Virus record (IMG/VR): IMGVR_UViG_3300031623_001463
Location: 1-37,126 of that record
DNA from: a virus
DNA length: 37,126 bases
Direction: 5' to 3' (one strand)
A model generated the notes under the pieces. That model had not been told where the DNA came from. It was given only the letters and a program-made list of their open reading frames with translations, and searched no databases. Shown here in pieces: positions 30,330 to 37,126 of this stretch (its first letter is position 1; each line of letters begins with the position of its first letter). The position numbers and the translations under genes were made by a program.

Positions 30330-31622
30330 CTAAATTTTTAAATTATTTAACTCTACAAGTCGATTGCCAACTCGACATTCAGTCGTCAATTTTAATCCAT
30401 CATACATTTCACAATTCTCCTCTAAAAGAATTTTAATATCCTTACACAGACTGGTGACGCCTAATGGTCGTGCCAATATAACAAAAGCATCATGTACATG
30501 AAAGACAACTTCCGCATCGGACGATTCTAACAAATCATAAAGCTTTATAAGTTTATCAAGGCAAACTAAAGATGCAGGCGCTTGGATGGCAAAGTTTCTA
30601 GCACGATATTTTTTCTCTTTAAAAATTCGGTTCCGACCAAAATAATCTATTGAGACATCCGCTATACAGGTTTGGCGTTGTTCTACCCAAGATATTGCAG
30701 TTTTGAAATGGCGGCAAATACCATTGTAAATGTGGTCGGCCATGCTTATCGAAACGCCCAGTTTCTTTGACAAAGCATTCTTGGACAAACCATATACAAC
30801 AGGCAAGAAAAAACTTTTACACAGCTTTCTTTGCTTACTGGTTTCGCATTCAACTCCAAATATCTTTTTAAATATAGAACTATACAAATCCTCCCCTGAA
30901 TTAATCATGTCACCAAGCACCGCATCTCCAGATAACCACTGAAGCACACTTACTTCCATATGTCGATAATCAAAATGTAAAAACAGATCATTAGGTTGGC
31001 GTGAGCAAAGATTGAGTTTGTCTTCCTTGCTCAAGGTGTGAGGGTTGAAACTGTCTTCTAGAACTTTCGAACAAAGTAATCGTCCGTTCAATTGGCCTTC
31101 AATTTGGTAGGTGGGAAAAACTTCTCTGCGAAGTTCTTTGTTGATAAGGCCAACAGTCTCTATCCCAGGCAGTGTTTTATTTATTAATGGCAAATGTATT
31201 TTTTTATAGACTTCCTGAAGATTTTGCCACGATTTATTACCCATCATAAATCGGATTCTTGTCTTGCATTCTGCCATGCCTTTGGGAACTTGGCCTTTAC
31301 AATCCAAAAAAGACTCTAAAACCTTCAAATCGAGAATGACTGCTTCCGTACTAAATGCCTTGCCAGAAATAGCTAAAACATAACTAAAAAAGCTCTTTAT
31401 CCCCCAGCAATAAACAAGTTTTTCCGGTTTGAAAATGGACTGCTTCAGGTAGGAAAAAACCGTAAATGCATTTTTCTTATCAACTTTGATTTCAACATAA
31501 TCAGATTTCCCAATAACATAAAAAACAACACCCCCCTTGCTGGTGAAATCCAGATAGCTAGGGGAGAACAAGAACAAGGCTTCCTTGTCTTGAGATATCT
31601 TAGATAATTTTTCTATGTCCAT
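30330..31622 (-). CDS. Family A DNA polymerase, compact form
   Basis: A 430-residue polymerase of the Pol I type. QLNGRLLCSK...NPHTL (177-196) matches the conserved TGR...NPNLQ region. Motif A is FDYRHMEVSVLQW (217-229, catalytic D218), motif B RKLCK...VVYG (265-278, with R265, K269, Y277, G278) and motif C HVHDAF (375-380). Motif C is normally VHDE, but here the Glu is Ala379; D378 remains. The first about 165 residues hold no recognisable 3'-5' exonuclease motifs, so proofreading is probably absent or separate. The whole is shorter than E. coli Klenow (about 605 residues). It starts next to the putative origin. Confidence 0.88.
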   Translation of the reverse strand: MDIEKLSKISQDKEALFLFSPSYLDFTSKGGVVFYVIGKSDYVEIKVDKKNAFTVFSYLKQSIFKPEKLVYCWGIKSFFSYVLAISGKAFSTEAVILDLKVLESFLDCKGQVPKGMAECKTRIRFMMGNKSWQNLQEVYKKIHLPLINKTLPGIETVGLINKELRREVFPTYQIEGQLNGRLLCSKVLEDSFNPHTLSKEDKLNLCSRQPNDLFLHFDYRHMEVSVLQWLSGDAVLGDMINSGEDLYSSIFKKIFGVECETSKQRKLCKSFFLPVVYGLSKNALSKKLGVSISMADHIYNGICRHFKTAISWVEQRQTCIADVSIDYFGRNRIFKEKKYRARNFAIQAPASLVCLDKLIKLYDLLESSDAEVVFHVHDAFVILARPLGVTSLCKDIKILLEENCEMYDGLKLTTECRVGNRLVELNNLKI

Positions 31623-31760
31623 AGACCATCAAATATAAAAACAAGTATTACATCAAGATTGTAGATCAGAACAAAAGACTTTGCAACTATTTAATCCTAT
31701 TTTTTCAGCGCACACAACGCCCCATGGGTTAAATGATTATTTCATTTAATCAATATTAAC

Positions 31761-31794
31761 TAAACAGTAAGAGAATATCTTAAACAGTAAGAGA
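31761..31794 (+). repeat. Iteron-like direct repeat
   Basis: TAAACAGTAAGAGA occurs exactly at 31761-31774 and 31781-31794, spaced 20 bp. A nearby CACTGTTA (from about 31800) contains the core in inverted orientation. This arrangement is typical of initiator or regulator binding sites. Confidence 0.85.
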
Positions 31795-31821
31795 TATAAC
31801 ACTGTTAGAAGAAGAAAAGAT

Positions 31822-31835
31822 AAGATAATTATCTT
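31822..31835. repeat. 14-bp perfect palindrome in the AT-rich part of the gene-free region
   Basis: AAGATAA followed by TTATCTT. Nearby, TTGAATAAC (about 31843) and GTTATTCAA (about 31910) form a further 9-bp inverted pair. These could be protein-binding or unwinding elements. Confidence 0.8.
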
Positions 31836-32040
31836 TTACTATTGAATAACAAGAATAAGAAGAACAAAGATCATTACTCTTCATTCTTTCATTCAATAAG
31901 TTATTCAACATAAACTTTCCTTCAATAATATTGATCAACAATCAAAAAACTTAAATATACTAATTCAGTGCACCTATTGAGAACTTCTAACTATAGCCTT
32001 TAGTCTTCGTACTCATTACTTCAGAAGACAAAATTCACAA

Positions 32041-32300
32041 CAAATTAATGTTGACCCGTTTCGGCTTAATCTCAGACTATAGCGGACTCTTATTCTCGGT
32101 CGGCGGAGGGATCAGGGCCAGTTGAAAGCCCTGTCTGGTTCCGGTTGATAACCGGCCACCTAGAGTTTTTAACAAGAAAGGCATTTAGCGGGTACAGGCC
32201 AAAGTTCTTTCCCTGCCGTCATCGTAAGGACGGCTGTTGGTTGTGTGTTAGTATTCCTTGTTTAGAGCGATAACGCAGTGGGTTTTGTTTTTTATTAGTC
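32041..32300. ncRNA. Candidate structured RNA or structured DNA element
   Basis: A GC-rich stretch in an AT-rich genome with several short perfect hairpins: 32113-32118/32128-32133 (CAGGGC/GCCCTG), 32141-32146/32150-32155 (CCGGTT/AACCGG, 3-nt loop) and 32215-32220/32229-32234 (GCCGTC/GACGGC). A T-rich run (GGTTTTGTTTTTTATT) follows at 32281-32296 on the plus strand. The strand is not determined. No tRNA, tmRNA or RNase P signature was found. It may be a noncoding RNA, a replication primer RNA or a folded origin. Confidence 0.4.
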
Positions 32301-32403
32301 CAGCCTTAGTTTAGTTTGGTTCTCCAAAGTTACATTGACAATATTATAAAATAATTTAAAACATGTCTAGTCAAATAATTTATTTTAAAATGCGAGGCCT
32401 ATT

Positions 32404-33696
32404 ATGTCTGACTGGAACGACTTACATCATAAGACAACAGTTGTCGATCTCCATACTCATCCTGCCCTTAAATCAACTGTATTTCATAGAAATTTAAGTT
32501 CCACGACAGGTAAATTCCTTCAACGATTTTTTAAGGAAAAATTTTGGCCCTTTAGCGGAAGAGTCACTTTCCCAAAGATGGAAGCGGGAGGCATGGATGT
32601 GCTTTTATCTACAGCGTATGTCTTAGAACAAGGTTGGATAGACGATATATCTTTAATTAAATGGTTATTTAAAATAGCCCCTGGTGCTCGTAAAAAAGTA
32701 GTCGATCCCACTTACTTTGATGCCACAAACATTATGCTAGATGAGATGAAGAAACAAATTGACCAATATAATAAAAAAACTAAAGCAATCCAAATAAAGT
32801 GGGAGGATTTTTCAGGAGTAGATGAGAACGACCTACAAAAAACACGTTTAGCAAGACTTGTGACCTCTAGCGATAAACTGCAAGAAGGGATTAACAGTGG
32901 TGATATGTGTGTGGTTCATTCCATCGAAGGAGCACATAGTTTGCAAGATTCACTTGCTGGAAAGATACCCGGCACTAATGGTTGGAATGATTCTCCCGAA
33001 GTTGAAACGGAAATATTATCTAATTTAGAACATTTCTTTAATAGAGGCGTTGCTTATCTAACTCTGGCACATTTTTATCCTAATCAATGTGCCAACCCAG
33101 TTTTCCCATACCCAGAATATGGTGCCAAGCATCTAAAATGGAGAAAAATATTAGGGAAATGGGATGAAACCAAGGGTTTAACTCCCATTGGAATTAAAGT
33201 AGTAGAAAAAATGCTTGAGCTAGGGATGTTAATAGATATTTCCCATTGCACATTGGCAGCAAGAAAACAAATATATGACATAGTCGATTCTAATAATTGT
33301 GAAAATTGTCTTATCGCTACACATGTAGGATGTTTTGAAATAAACAGAGTTACTTATAATATCCAAGATTGGGAATTCAAATGGCTTGCCGATCATGGTT
33401 GCGTGGCAGGAATAATATTTATGAATTATTGGACTTCCCCTGTGGACAGTGGTTTGGGTTTAAAATACATAGAACAGACGCTAAATCACATCATAAATGT
33501 TTGCGGGTCAGAAACACCTGCTCTTGGAACAGATTTAGACGGTTTTACTGACCCTCCAGATGAAATAGTTGATATGTCTGAATTGCCCAGATTAACTTGT
33601 TATTTAAAGGGTTTAGACTATAGTGACGATGTTGTTGAAAAGTTTTTAGGTGGAAATGCCTTGAGAATTTTGTTAGAAGGTTGGAAAAAGAAATAG
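32404..33696 (+). CDS. M19-type (renal dipeptidase-like) metallopeptidase
   Basis: A 430-residue protein with the order of metal-site motifs of membrane dipeptidase family M19: VVDLHTHP (H17, H19), HSIEGAH (E175), DISH (H281), ATHVG (H307) and GTDLDGF (D377, D379). Family members split dipeptides and some beta-lactams. One difference is seen: the first site is His-x-His rather than the His-x-Asp of human DPEP1, as in general amidohydrolases. No signal peptide is seen, so it would act in the cytoplasm. GAGG lies 8 nt before the ATG. Its presence in a phage is unusual; the role may be peptide recycling. Confidence 0.8.
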   Translation: MSDWNDLHHKTTVVDLHTHPALKSTVFHRNLSSTTGKFLQRFFKEKFWPFSGRVTFPKMEAGGMDVLLSTAYVLEQGWIDDISLIKWLFKIAPGARKKVVDPTYFDATNIMLDEMKKQIDQYNKKTKAIQIKWEDFSGVDENDLQKTRLARLVTSSDKLQEGINSGDMCVVHSIEGAHSLQDSLAGKIPGTNGWNDSPEVETEILSNLEHFFNRGVAYLTLAHFYPNQCANPVFPYPEYGAKHLKWRKILGKWDETKGLTPIGIKVVEKMLELGMLIDISHCTLAARKQIYDIVDSNNCENCLIATHVGCFEINRVTYNIQDWEFKWLADHGCVAGIIFMNYWTSPVDSGLGLKYIEQTLNHIINVCGSETPALGTDLDGFTDPPDEIVDMSELPRLTCYLKGLDYSDDVVEKFLGGNALRILLEGWKKK

Positions 33697-33727
33697 ATAA
33701 GTTAAAGGTAAGTTAAAGGAGTGATAT

Positions 33728-34414
33728 ATGTGGCGTTTGGATGCAATTGTAGAACACAACATGACTCCAATTGAGGCTAAAGCAGTTAAAATTGGAATTC
33801 TATGGATGAAACTTTCTAAAGAAATTTTTCCTGACTATAATCATATGCGGGTTAAAAAAGGCGATCCAAGGAAATCAGCATTATTTCGTTATTGCTATAA
33901 GCTCATTAAAGAAACTAAAGGACTTTTAGATGACGATGAGTATAAACTTTATATAAAAGCCCAGCTTGATGTTTTAAAGACAATTACAGACGGTCAAGTC
34001 AATGCGATGATAACTCCAAATGCAATTGTTGGAGAAAAAGCATGGAAAAGATGGTTGGTTTGGAAAAAGAGATACGATAAAAAAGCACTAGCTTCAAACA
34101 CTAAAGAGGCGGGCATAAAATCTCATAAAGATTCGCACACAATAAGAGAATTAGAGAAAACAAAAAACTTCTTATTGAGAATATTTGAAAATGACCTTAA
34201 AAAGGAAGATGTCATTGAAGCAATTGAAAATCGCACAATGACACGATGGCTGATACAGGGGAAAGTAAGTCCGTATTATGCCGTGTTATCTCCTCTGATG
34301 AAGAAATACTTCAAAGACGAATCTAAGGTCAACTTTAACATCCCGTTTTACTCTGGGGGCATTACGGGGACTGTAGATGAAGAGTACAGGTCTTTGTTTA
34401 GTTACGAATTTTAA
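33728..34414 (+). CDS. Hypothetical protein, 228 aa
   Basis: Not recognised. It is mostly helical with many Lys and aromatic residues (SALFRYCYKLIKETKGLLDDDEYKLYIKAQ) and a C-terminal Gly-rich strand region (FNIPFYSGGITGTVDEEY). There is no membrane or catalytic motif. A strong AAAGGAG ribosome site lies 6 nt before the ATG. It follows the dipeptidase by 31 nt and may share its transcript. Its last 17 nt overlap the convergent gene at 34398. Confidence 0.6.
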   Translation: MWRLDAIVEHNMTPIEAKAVKIGILWMKLSKEIFPDYNHMRVKKGDPRKSALFRYCYKLIKETKGLLDDDEYKLYIKAQLDVLKTITDGQVNAMITPNAIVGEKAWKRWLVWKKRYDKKALASNTKEAGIKSHKDSHTIRELEKTKNFLLRIFENDLKKEDVIEAIENRTMTRWLIQGKVSPYYAVLSPLMKKYFKDESKVNFNIPFYSGGITGTVDEEYRSLFSYEF

Positions 34415-34778
34415 TTTTTATATAATCAATTTTTGGCATAAGCGTCATTCCTCCGGGACATCCTGGACAACATGTTTTAATGTCATCTCCGAGAGGTTTC
34501 CCACAACAGCTTGCCACTAATTTACTTTTTTTTTTGGAAGCATGCATTTCTTTCATTGCTTTGCTTCTTTTCAATGATTTTTGACGATGGCCATTCTGAT
34601 TGAGAATTTCATATACATGTTGTTTGCTGATGCTTAATTTTTGTGCAATCTCCAAAGGTTTCAGTCCATCGTCGTGCAAACTGAAAATGTTGACAACGAA
34701 CTTCCCGTGACTGAGTTTGTTTTTGCAAACCCAGCAAGAGTCTTCATTCATCATTTCATTTAATTGGAAAAAGTTCAT
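34398..34778 (-). CDS. Helix-turn-helix protein with flanking zinc-binding cysteines
   Basis: A 126-residue protein. The ATG at 34778 is chosen; a TTG at 34790 overlapping the upstream stop is possible. C15-x2-C18 (SCWVCKNKL) and a C-terminal Cys cluster (ASCCGKPLGDDIKTCCPGCPGG) bracket a helix-turn-helix (GLKPLEIAQKLSISKQHVYEILNQNG), like the DNA-binding part of some recombinases, with a basic segment after it. Cys-rich ends suggest zinc ribbons. It probably binds DNA, as a phage regulator or a nuclease accessory. It lies 8 nt after the gene at 34787. Confidence 0.7.
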   Translation of the reverse strand: MNFFQLNEMMNEDSCWVCKNKLSHGKFVVNIFSLHDDGLKPLEIAQKLSISKQHVYEILNQNGHRQKSLKRSKAMKEMHASKKKSKLVASCCGKPLGDDIKTCCPGCPGGMTLMPKIDYIKIKIRN

Positions 34779-34786
34779 TTCGATTC

Positions 34787-35560
34787 TCAATAATATTTCA
34801 AAACTGTTGCTATAGTCTCTATTATTTCGTCATTGCTTTGAGTTGGGGCAAATCTTGTGATGCTATCTGCGGGCATGATCTCCCACTGGTTCCCCGATCC
34901 TACTCCTACTTCAATATTTGTATTGACAATTTTAAGTAGCCCAGAATCTTCTTCAAACACTACGTCAGTTTGATTTTGTATCACCCTTTTGTGGTCTGGT
35001 GCTTCTACTCCATGACCTCTAACTGAAAAACAAATCACATAATGGTTGTCTTTTAGTTTATGAACCCCTTCGAAGATAAATATTGATCTTGCTACCGACC
35101 TTAGTCTATTTGCCATATCGACAATGAGTTTTTCCATATTCTCCCATTTGTTATTAGGAGCATCTAATTTTTTCTCATTAATTTTTAGCACTTCTGACAT
35201 GAGTTCTTTAGCAACATAAGTTTCAAAACCCCCGTAGCCTTCTCTGTTTATTTGATATACTTTTTTTGCTAACCAATGTGGAGAACCTTGCAGGTCATGG
35301 GATAAACGTTCAATAAACACATTGATTCCTGTGCCTAATCTTATTTTTATAGATCCTTCGCCTTCCCCCCATTGCACGACATCTACAAATTTCAAAGAAG
35401 GAACTTTTTCCCCTAGTTTCTGTTCGGACAGGTATTGACACATACCTTCAACATCAAACTTGCGAGTTGGAGTCTTTGCTTTAGGTTCTTTTTGTTGAAC
35501 TTTTGGCTTAGATTCAAACCCGAATATGTCTTTCCATTCCATAAAGTCTTTATATCTCAT
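34787..35560 (-). CDS. Conserved-looking protein with tag-like N-terminus
   Basis: A 257-residue protein starting MRYKDFMEWKDIFGFESKPKVQQKE. An alternative ATG at 35542 gives MEWKDIFGFE, even closer to the tag motif; neither has a good ribosome site. Next comes a Lys/Pro-rich linker, then an alpha/beta body (SLKFVDVVQWGEGEGSIKIRLGTGINVFIERLSHD; SIFIFEGVHKLKDNHYVICFSVRGHG). It is not recognised. The linker after the tag looks like a site for cleavage, as in T4 internal proteins. Confidence 0.6.
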   Translation of the reverse strand: MRYKDFMEWKDIFGFESKPKVQQKEPKAKTPTRKFDVEGMCQYLSEQKLGEKVPSLKFVDVVQWGEGEGSIKIRLGTGINVFIERLSHDLQGSPHWLAKKVYQINREGYGGFETYVAKELMSEVLKINEKKLDAPNNKWENMEKLIVDMANRLRSVARSIFIFEGVHKLKDNHYVICFSVRGHGVEAPDHKRVIQNQTDVVFEEDSGLLKIVNTNIEVGVGSGNQWEIMPADSITRFAPTQSNDEIIETIATVLKYY

Positions 35561-35593
35561 AACATTATTTATTGTTTGGATCGTATATATTTT

Positions 35594-35875
35594 ATGAAAT
35601 CATTCGAATCTTGGTTAGAAAATAAATTGTGGCTGGAAGATAAAAAGGTGGTAAAAGACACCATTCTTGGATTATTGGACTTTTTAGGTGATTCGGAAAA
35701 GGATAGACTTAATTTTCATGTAAATAATATTGATACTGATACTAAAAGAAAGATTAAGAATTTAGGCATTTTAACTGATATCAAGGATGATGACCTGAAT
35801 AAATATAATGATATTATTGAAATACTCGACAAGGGAAAGCAAACAGTATCTGAATTAATAGATAAAATAATATGA
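35594..35875 (+). CDS. Tagged small protein (MKSFESWL)
   Basis: A 93-residue helical protein starting MKSFESWLENKLWLED, the closest copy to T4's MKTYQEFIAE type. The rest is charged and probably helical (KKVVKDTILGLLDFLGDSEKDRLNFHVNN). The ATG at 35594 is preceded by TATATAT but not by a ribosome site; an in-frame upstream extension would run into the divergent gene. It overlaps the amidinotransferase-like gene as ATGA. Confidence 0.65.
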   Translation: MKSFESWLENKLWLEDKKVVKDTILGLLDFLGDSEKDRLNFHVNNIDTDTKRKIKNLGILTDIKDDDLNKYNDIIEILDKGKQTVSELIDKII

Positions 35876-36660
35876 CAAAATTTCTCCTATGCAAACCAAC
35901 TTTTTATGGGGTTTCTTATGAGATAAACCCATGGATGGATGTTGAAAAACCACCTAGTTTGGCTAAAGCAAATCGCCAATGGGACAAACTTAAAGCAGTC
36001 ATTTCTAAATGTAAGGCCAAGATACATCATTTAAGCCCTTCTTCCATTCTTCCCGACATGGTGTTTACAGCAAATGCAGGCATATTAAAGGGGGATACTT
36101 TTTTACCTTCTAATTTTCGACATAAAGAGAGACAAGGTGAAAAAGAGCACTTTAAAAGGTGGTTTAAAAATGAAGGGTATCAAGTCTACGAAGTACACCC
36201 AGAGATTAGCTGTGAGGGGGCAGGGGATGCTTTGTTTGAAGGGGAAACTCTTTTTGCGGGTTATGGCATAAGAACTGACAAAGAGGCTTATGGCACGATA
36301 TGTAAGGTTTTGGAAATAGACAACTTAGTTTTCTGCCACTTAGTTGATGATTACTTCTATCATTTGGATACTTGTTTTTGTCCTTTGGGAAATGGCCATG
36401 CAATTGTTTATCCCAAAGCTTTCAGTTCAATTTCTTTAGAAGCAATGTCCAAAGAAATTGAACTGCATGAGGTTCCCAAAAAAGATGCAAAGAAATTTGC
36501 TTGCAATGCCGTTGTGATAGATAACCAAGTTATAATCCCATCAGGTTGTAACGAAACTAGAAAGATACTTGAAGATTTAGGGATGATTGTATTTGATGTA
36601 GATATGGATCAATTCATTCTTGCAGGCGGTGCTTGCAAGTGTCTTACTATTAAAATCTAA
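35872..36660 (+). CDS. Amidinotransferase-fold enzyme (DDAH / arginine deiminase-like)
   Basis: A 262-residue guanidine-modifying enzyme. PDMVFTANAG (61-70), NFRHKERQGE, CEGAGDALF (E115 and D119), YHLDTCFCPL (H164, D166) and the C-terminal LAGGACKCLTI (250-260, catalytic Cys probably 257) match the dimethylarginine dimethylaminohydrolase-like group, which converts arginine derivatives to citrulline or ornithine plus amine. The exact substrate cannot be told. All expected catalytic residues are present. It is co-translated with the tagged gene at 35594. A perfect 15-bp inverted repeat lies inside the gene. Confidence 0.85.
   Translation: MTKFLLCKPTFYGVSYEINPWMDVEKPPSLAKANRQWDKLKAVISKCKAKIHHLSPSSILPDMVFTANAGILKGDTFLPSNFRHKERQGEKEHFKRWFKNEGYQVYEVHPEISCEGAGDALFEGETLFAGYGIRTDKEAYGTICKVLEIDNLVFCHLVDDYFYHLDTCFCPLGNGHAIVYPKAFSSISLEAMSKEIELHEVPKKDAKKFACNAVVIDNQVIIPSGCNETRKILEDLGMIVFDVDMDQFILAGGACKCLTIKI
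36423..36465 (+). repeat. Perfect 15-bp inverted repeat inside the DDAH-like gene
   Basis: CAGTTCAATTTCTTT (36423-36437) and its exact reverse complement (36451-36465) flank a 13-nt loop. It would form a stable RNA hairpin in the middle of the coding region. There is no T-run next to it. Confidence 0.9.
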
Positions 36661-37126
36661 ATAAGTTTTTTAAAACTGTTATTGCCAATAATGGATTTTC
36701 TTTAAATCTTCTTAATGAGTACGCATACCAGCTATCCCCAAAAGGAACATAAATTGATGTTTTGTGTTTGTATTTGACTTCATTTATAAATGGTCGCACA
36801 TGCTTTACTCCAAATAAAAATTGATAGTCTACATCTTGACCAAACCATCTTTTAGCTAATCTTAAATCGTGCGTAGCTACCGCAACTTGGCAATTGTTTT
36901 TTATTAATTTTTCAACTACTCTTGCAAAATTTGTAAGTATATTCGTCCCTCTAAAAGCCACATTCTTATTTTCTCTATATGATCCTTTACATACTCGCAC
37001 ATGTATATTTTTAAGATCCCTTGCATCGATTAAACTTCTTTTCAAATTGGCTTGTAAAACACAACCAACTGGATATTTTTCATTTATTTCTTTAATTAAA
37101 ACCAGTGTTCTTTCTGTGTATTTTGT
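36650..37126 (-). CDS. Proline dehydrogenase, C-terminal part (cut by window edge)
   Basis: 158 residues of an FAD-dependent proline dehydrogenase; the frame is open to the window end, so the N-terminal half lies outside. VGCVLQANLKRSLIDARDL, VRVCKGSYRENKNVAFRG, VAVATHDLRLA, QFLFGVK and IYVPFGDSWYAYSLRRFKENP follow the usual order. The last one holds the Y-x3-R-R proline-carboxylate site. It oxidises proline to pyrroline-5-carboxylate. There is no sign of decay. It overlaps the convergent DDAH-like gene by 11 nt. Confidence 0.88.
   Translation of the reverse strand, partial: TKYTERTLVLIKEINEKYPVGCVLQANLKRSLIDARDLKNIHVRVCKGSYRENKNVAFRGTNILTNFARVVEKLIKNNCQVAVATHDLRLAKRWFGQDVDYQFLFGVKHVRPFINEVKYKHKTSIYVPFGDSWYAYSLRRFKENPLLAITVLKNLFRF

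Larger units (their letters stand above)
31623..32403. other. 781-nt gene-free divergent region, candidate replication origin
   Basis: No convincing gene is found here. Genes to the left run leftward and genes to the right run mostly rightward. The left half (31623-31980) is very AT-rich and contains two exact copies of TAAACAGTAAGAGA 20 bp apart, a 14-bp palindrome and longer inverted repeats. The right half has a GC-rich hairpin-dense block. By eye the plus strand is A/C-rich to the left and G/T-richer to the right, which is what two forks leaving this region would produce. This is an inference, not a proof. Confidence 0.5.

Noticed and set aside
32065-32095. Hammerhead ribozyme core on the minus strand (CTGAGA ... 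CCGAAAC)
   Set aside because: The required CUGAnGA sequence is broken (AT in place of GA) and flanking stems do not pair well.
32049-32126. A 25-codon frame on the plus strand (ATG TTG ACC CGT ...) in the gene-free region
   Set aside because: No ribosome site precedes it and it runs through the hairpin block, so chance or a structured RNA explains it better.
32110-32165. tRNA-like arm (GGTTCCGG...) in the GC-rich block
   Set aside because: No T-loop consensus, acceptor stem or anticodon arm of normal spacing could be built.
32335-32362. TTGACA upstream of the dipeptidase gene as a -35 promoter element
   Set aside because: No TATAAT-like box is found 16-18 bp downstream; the next AT-rich boxes have the wrong spacing.

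Overview
This window looks like part of a large, AT-rich, T4-like (tailed, myovirus-type) bacteriophage genome, probably assembled from an environmental sample. Support comes from densely packed short genes, many with ATGA or 1-nt stop/start overlaps. There is also a phage replication and recombination set (family A DNA polymerase, DnaB-type helicase, RecA/UvsX-like recombinase, gp32-like zinc ssDNA-binding protein, Ski2-type helicase) and a phage nucleotide-synthesis set (thymidylate synthase, dihydrofolate reductase, T4 gp1-like dNMP kinase). No capsid, tail or terminase gene, tRNA, CRISPR array or transposase was recognised. The glycan-modification genes suggest a Gram-negative host, but nothing here identifies it.

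Layout. 1-6 kb: small unknown genes, an HNH protein, and a glycan cluster (sulfotransferase, glycosyltransferase-like protein, methyltransferase, HldE-like heptose kinase/nucleotidyltransferase), then a HAD-like gene. 6-12 kb: a leftward thyA-orfX-folA operon with a clear terminator, tagged small proteins, a zinc-finger PD-(D/E)xK nuclease, a second glycosyltransferase and the dNMP kinase. 12-15 kb: a 29-residue Cys-rich microprotein behind a near-perfect Shine-Dalgarno, a C39-like cysteine peptidase, and a 516-residue Cys-rich repeat protein translationally coupled to it. 15-20 kb: Ski2-type helicase, unknowns, an amidoligase-like gene, and a 22-bp perfect palindrome in front of a possible DNA-binding protein. 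20-25 kb: the recA-like operon, gp32-like SSB with promoter and terminator, charged unknown proteins and a methyltransferase-like protein. 25-27 kb: a rightward operon of HExxH protein, ArfB/ICT1-like ribosome-rescue factor and further tagged proteins. 27-31.6 kb: replisome genes running leftward. 31.6-32.4 kb: a 781-nt gene-free divergent region with iteron-like repeats, palindromes and a hairpin-rich GC-rich block. 32.4-37.1 kb: M19-like dipeptidase, unknowns, an HTH/zinc protein, an amidinotransferase-fold (DDAH-like) enzyme, and the 3' part of a proline dehydrogenase cut by the window edge.

The strongest lead is a set of about eight otherwise unrelated proteins that start with the same short aromatic/basic motif (M-x-F-K-x-W-F, M-x-F-K-x-Y-L and similar). 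This resembles the capsid-targeting sequences of T4 internal proteins. One carrier is the GGQ ribosome-rescue factor and another has a HExxH motif, which suggests enzymes packaged in the head and delivered with the DNA. Second is the Cys-rich protein/C39 peptidase pair with the nearby Cys-rich microprotein. Third is the divergent region at 31.6-32.4 kb, where gene orientation and, by eye, strand composition both switch, as expected of a replication origin.
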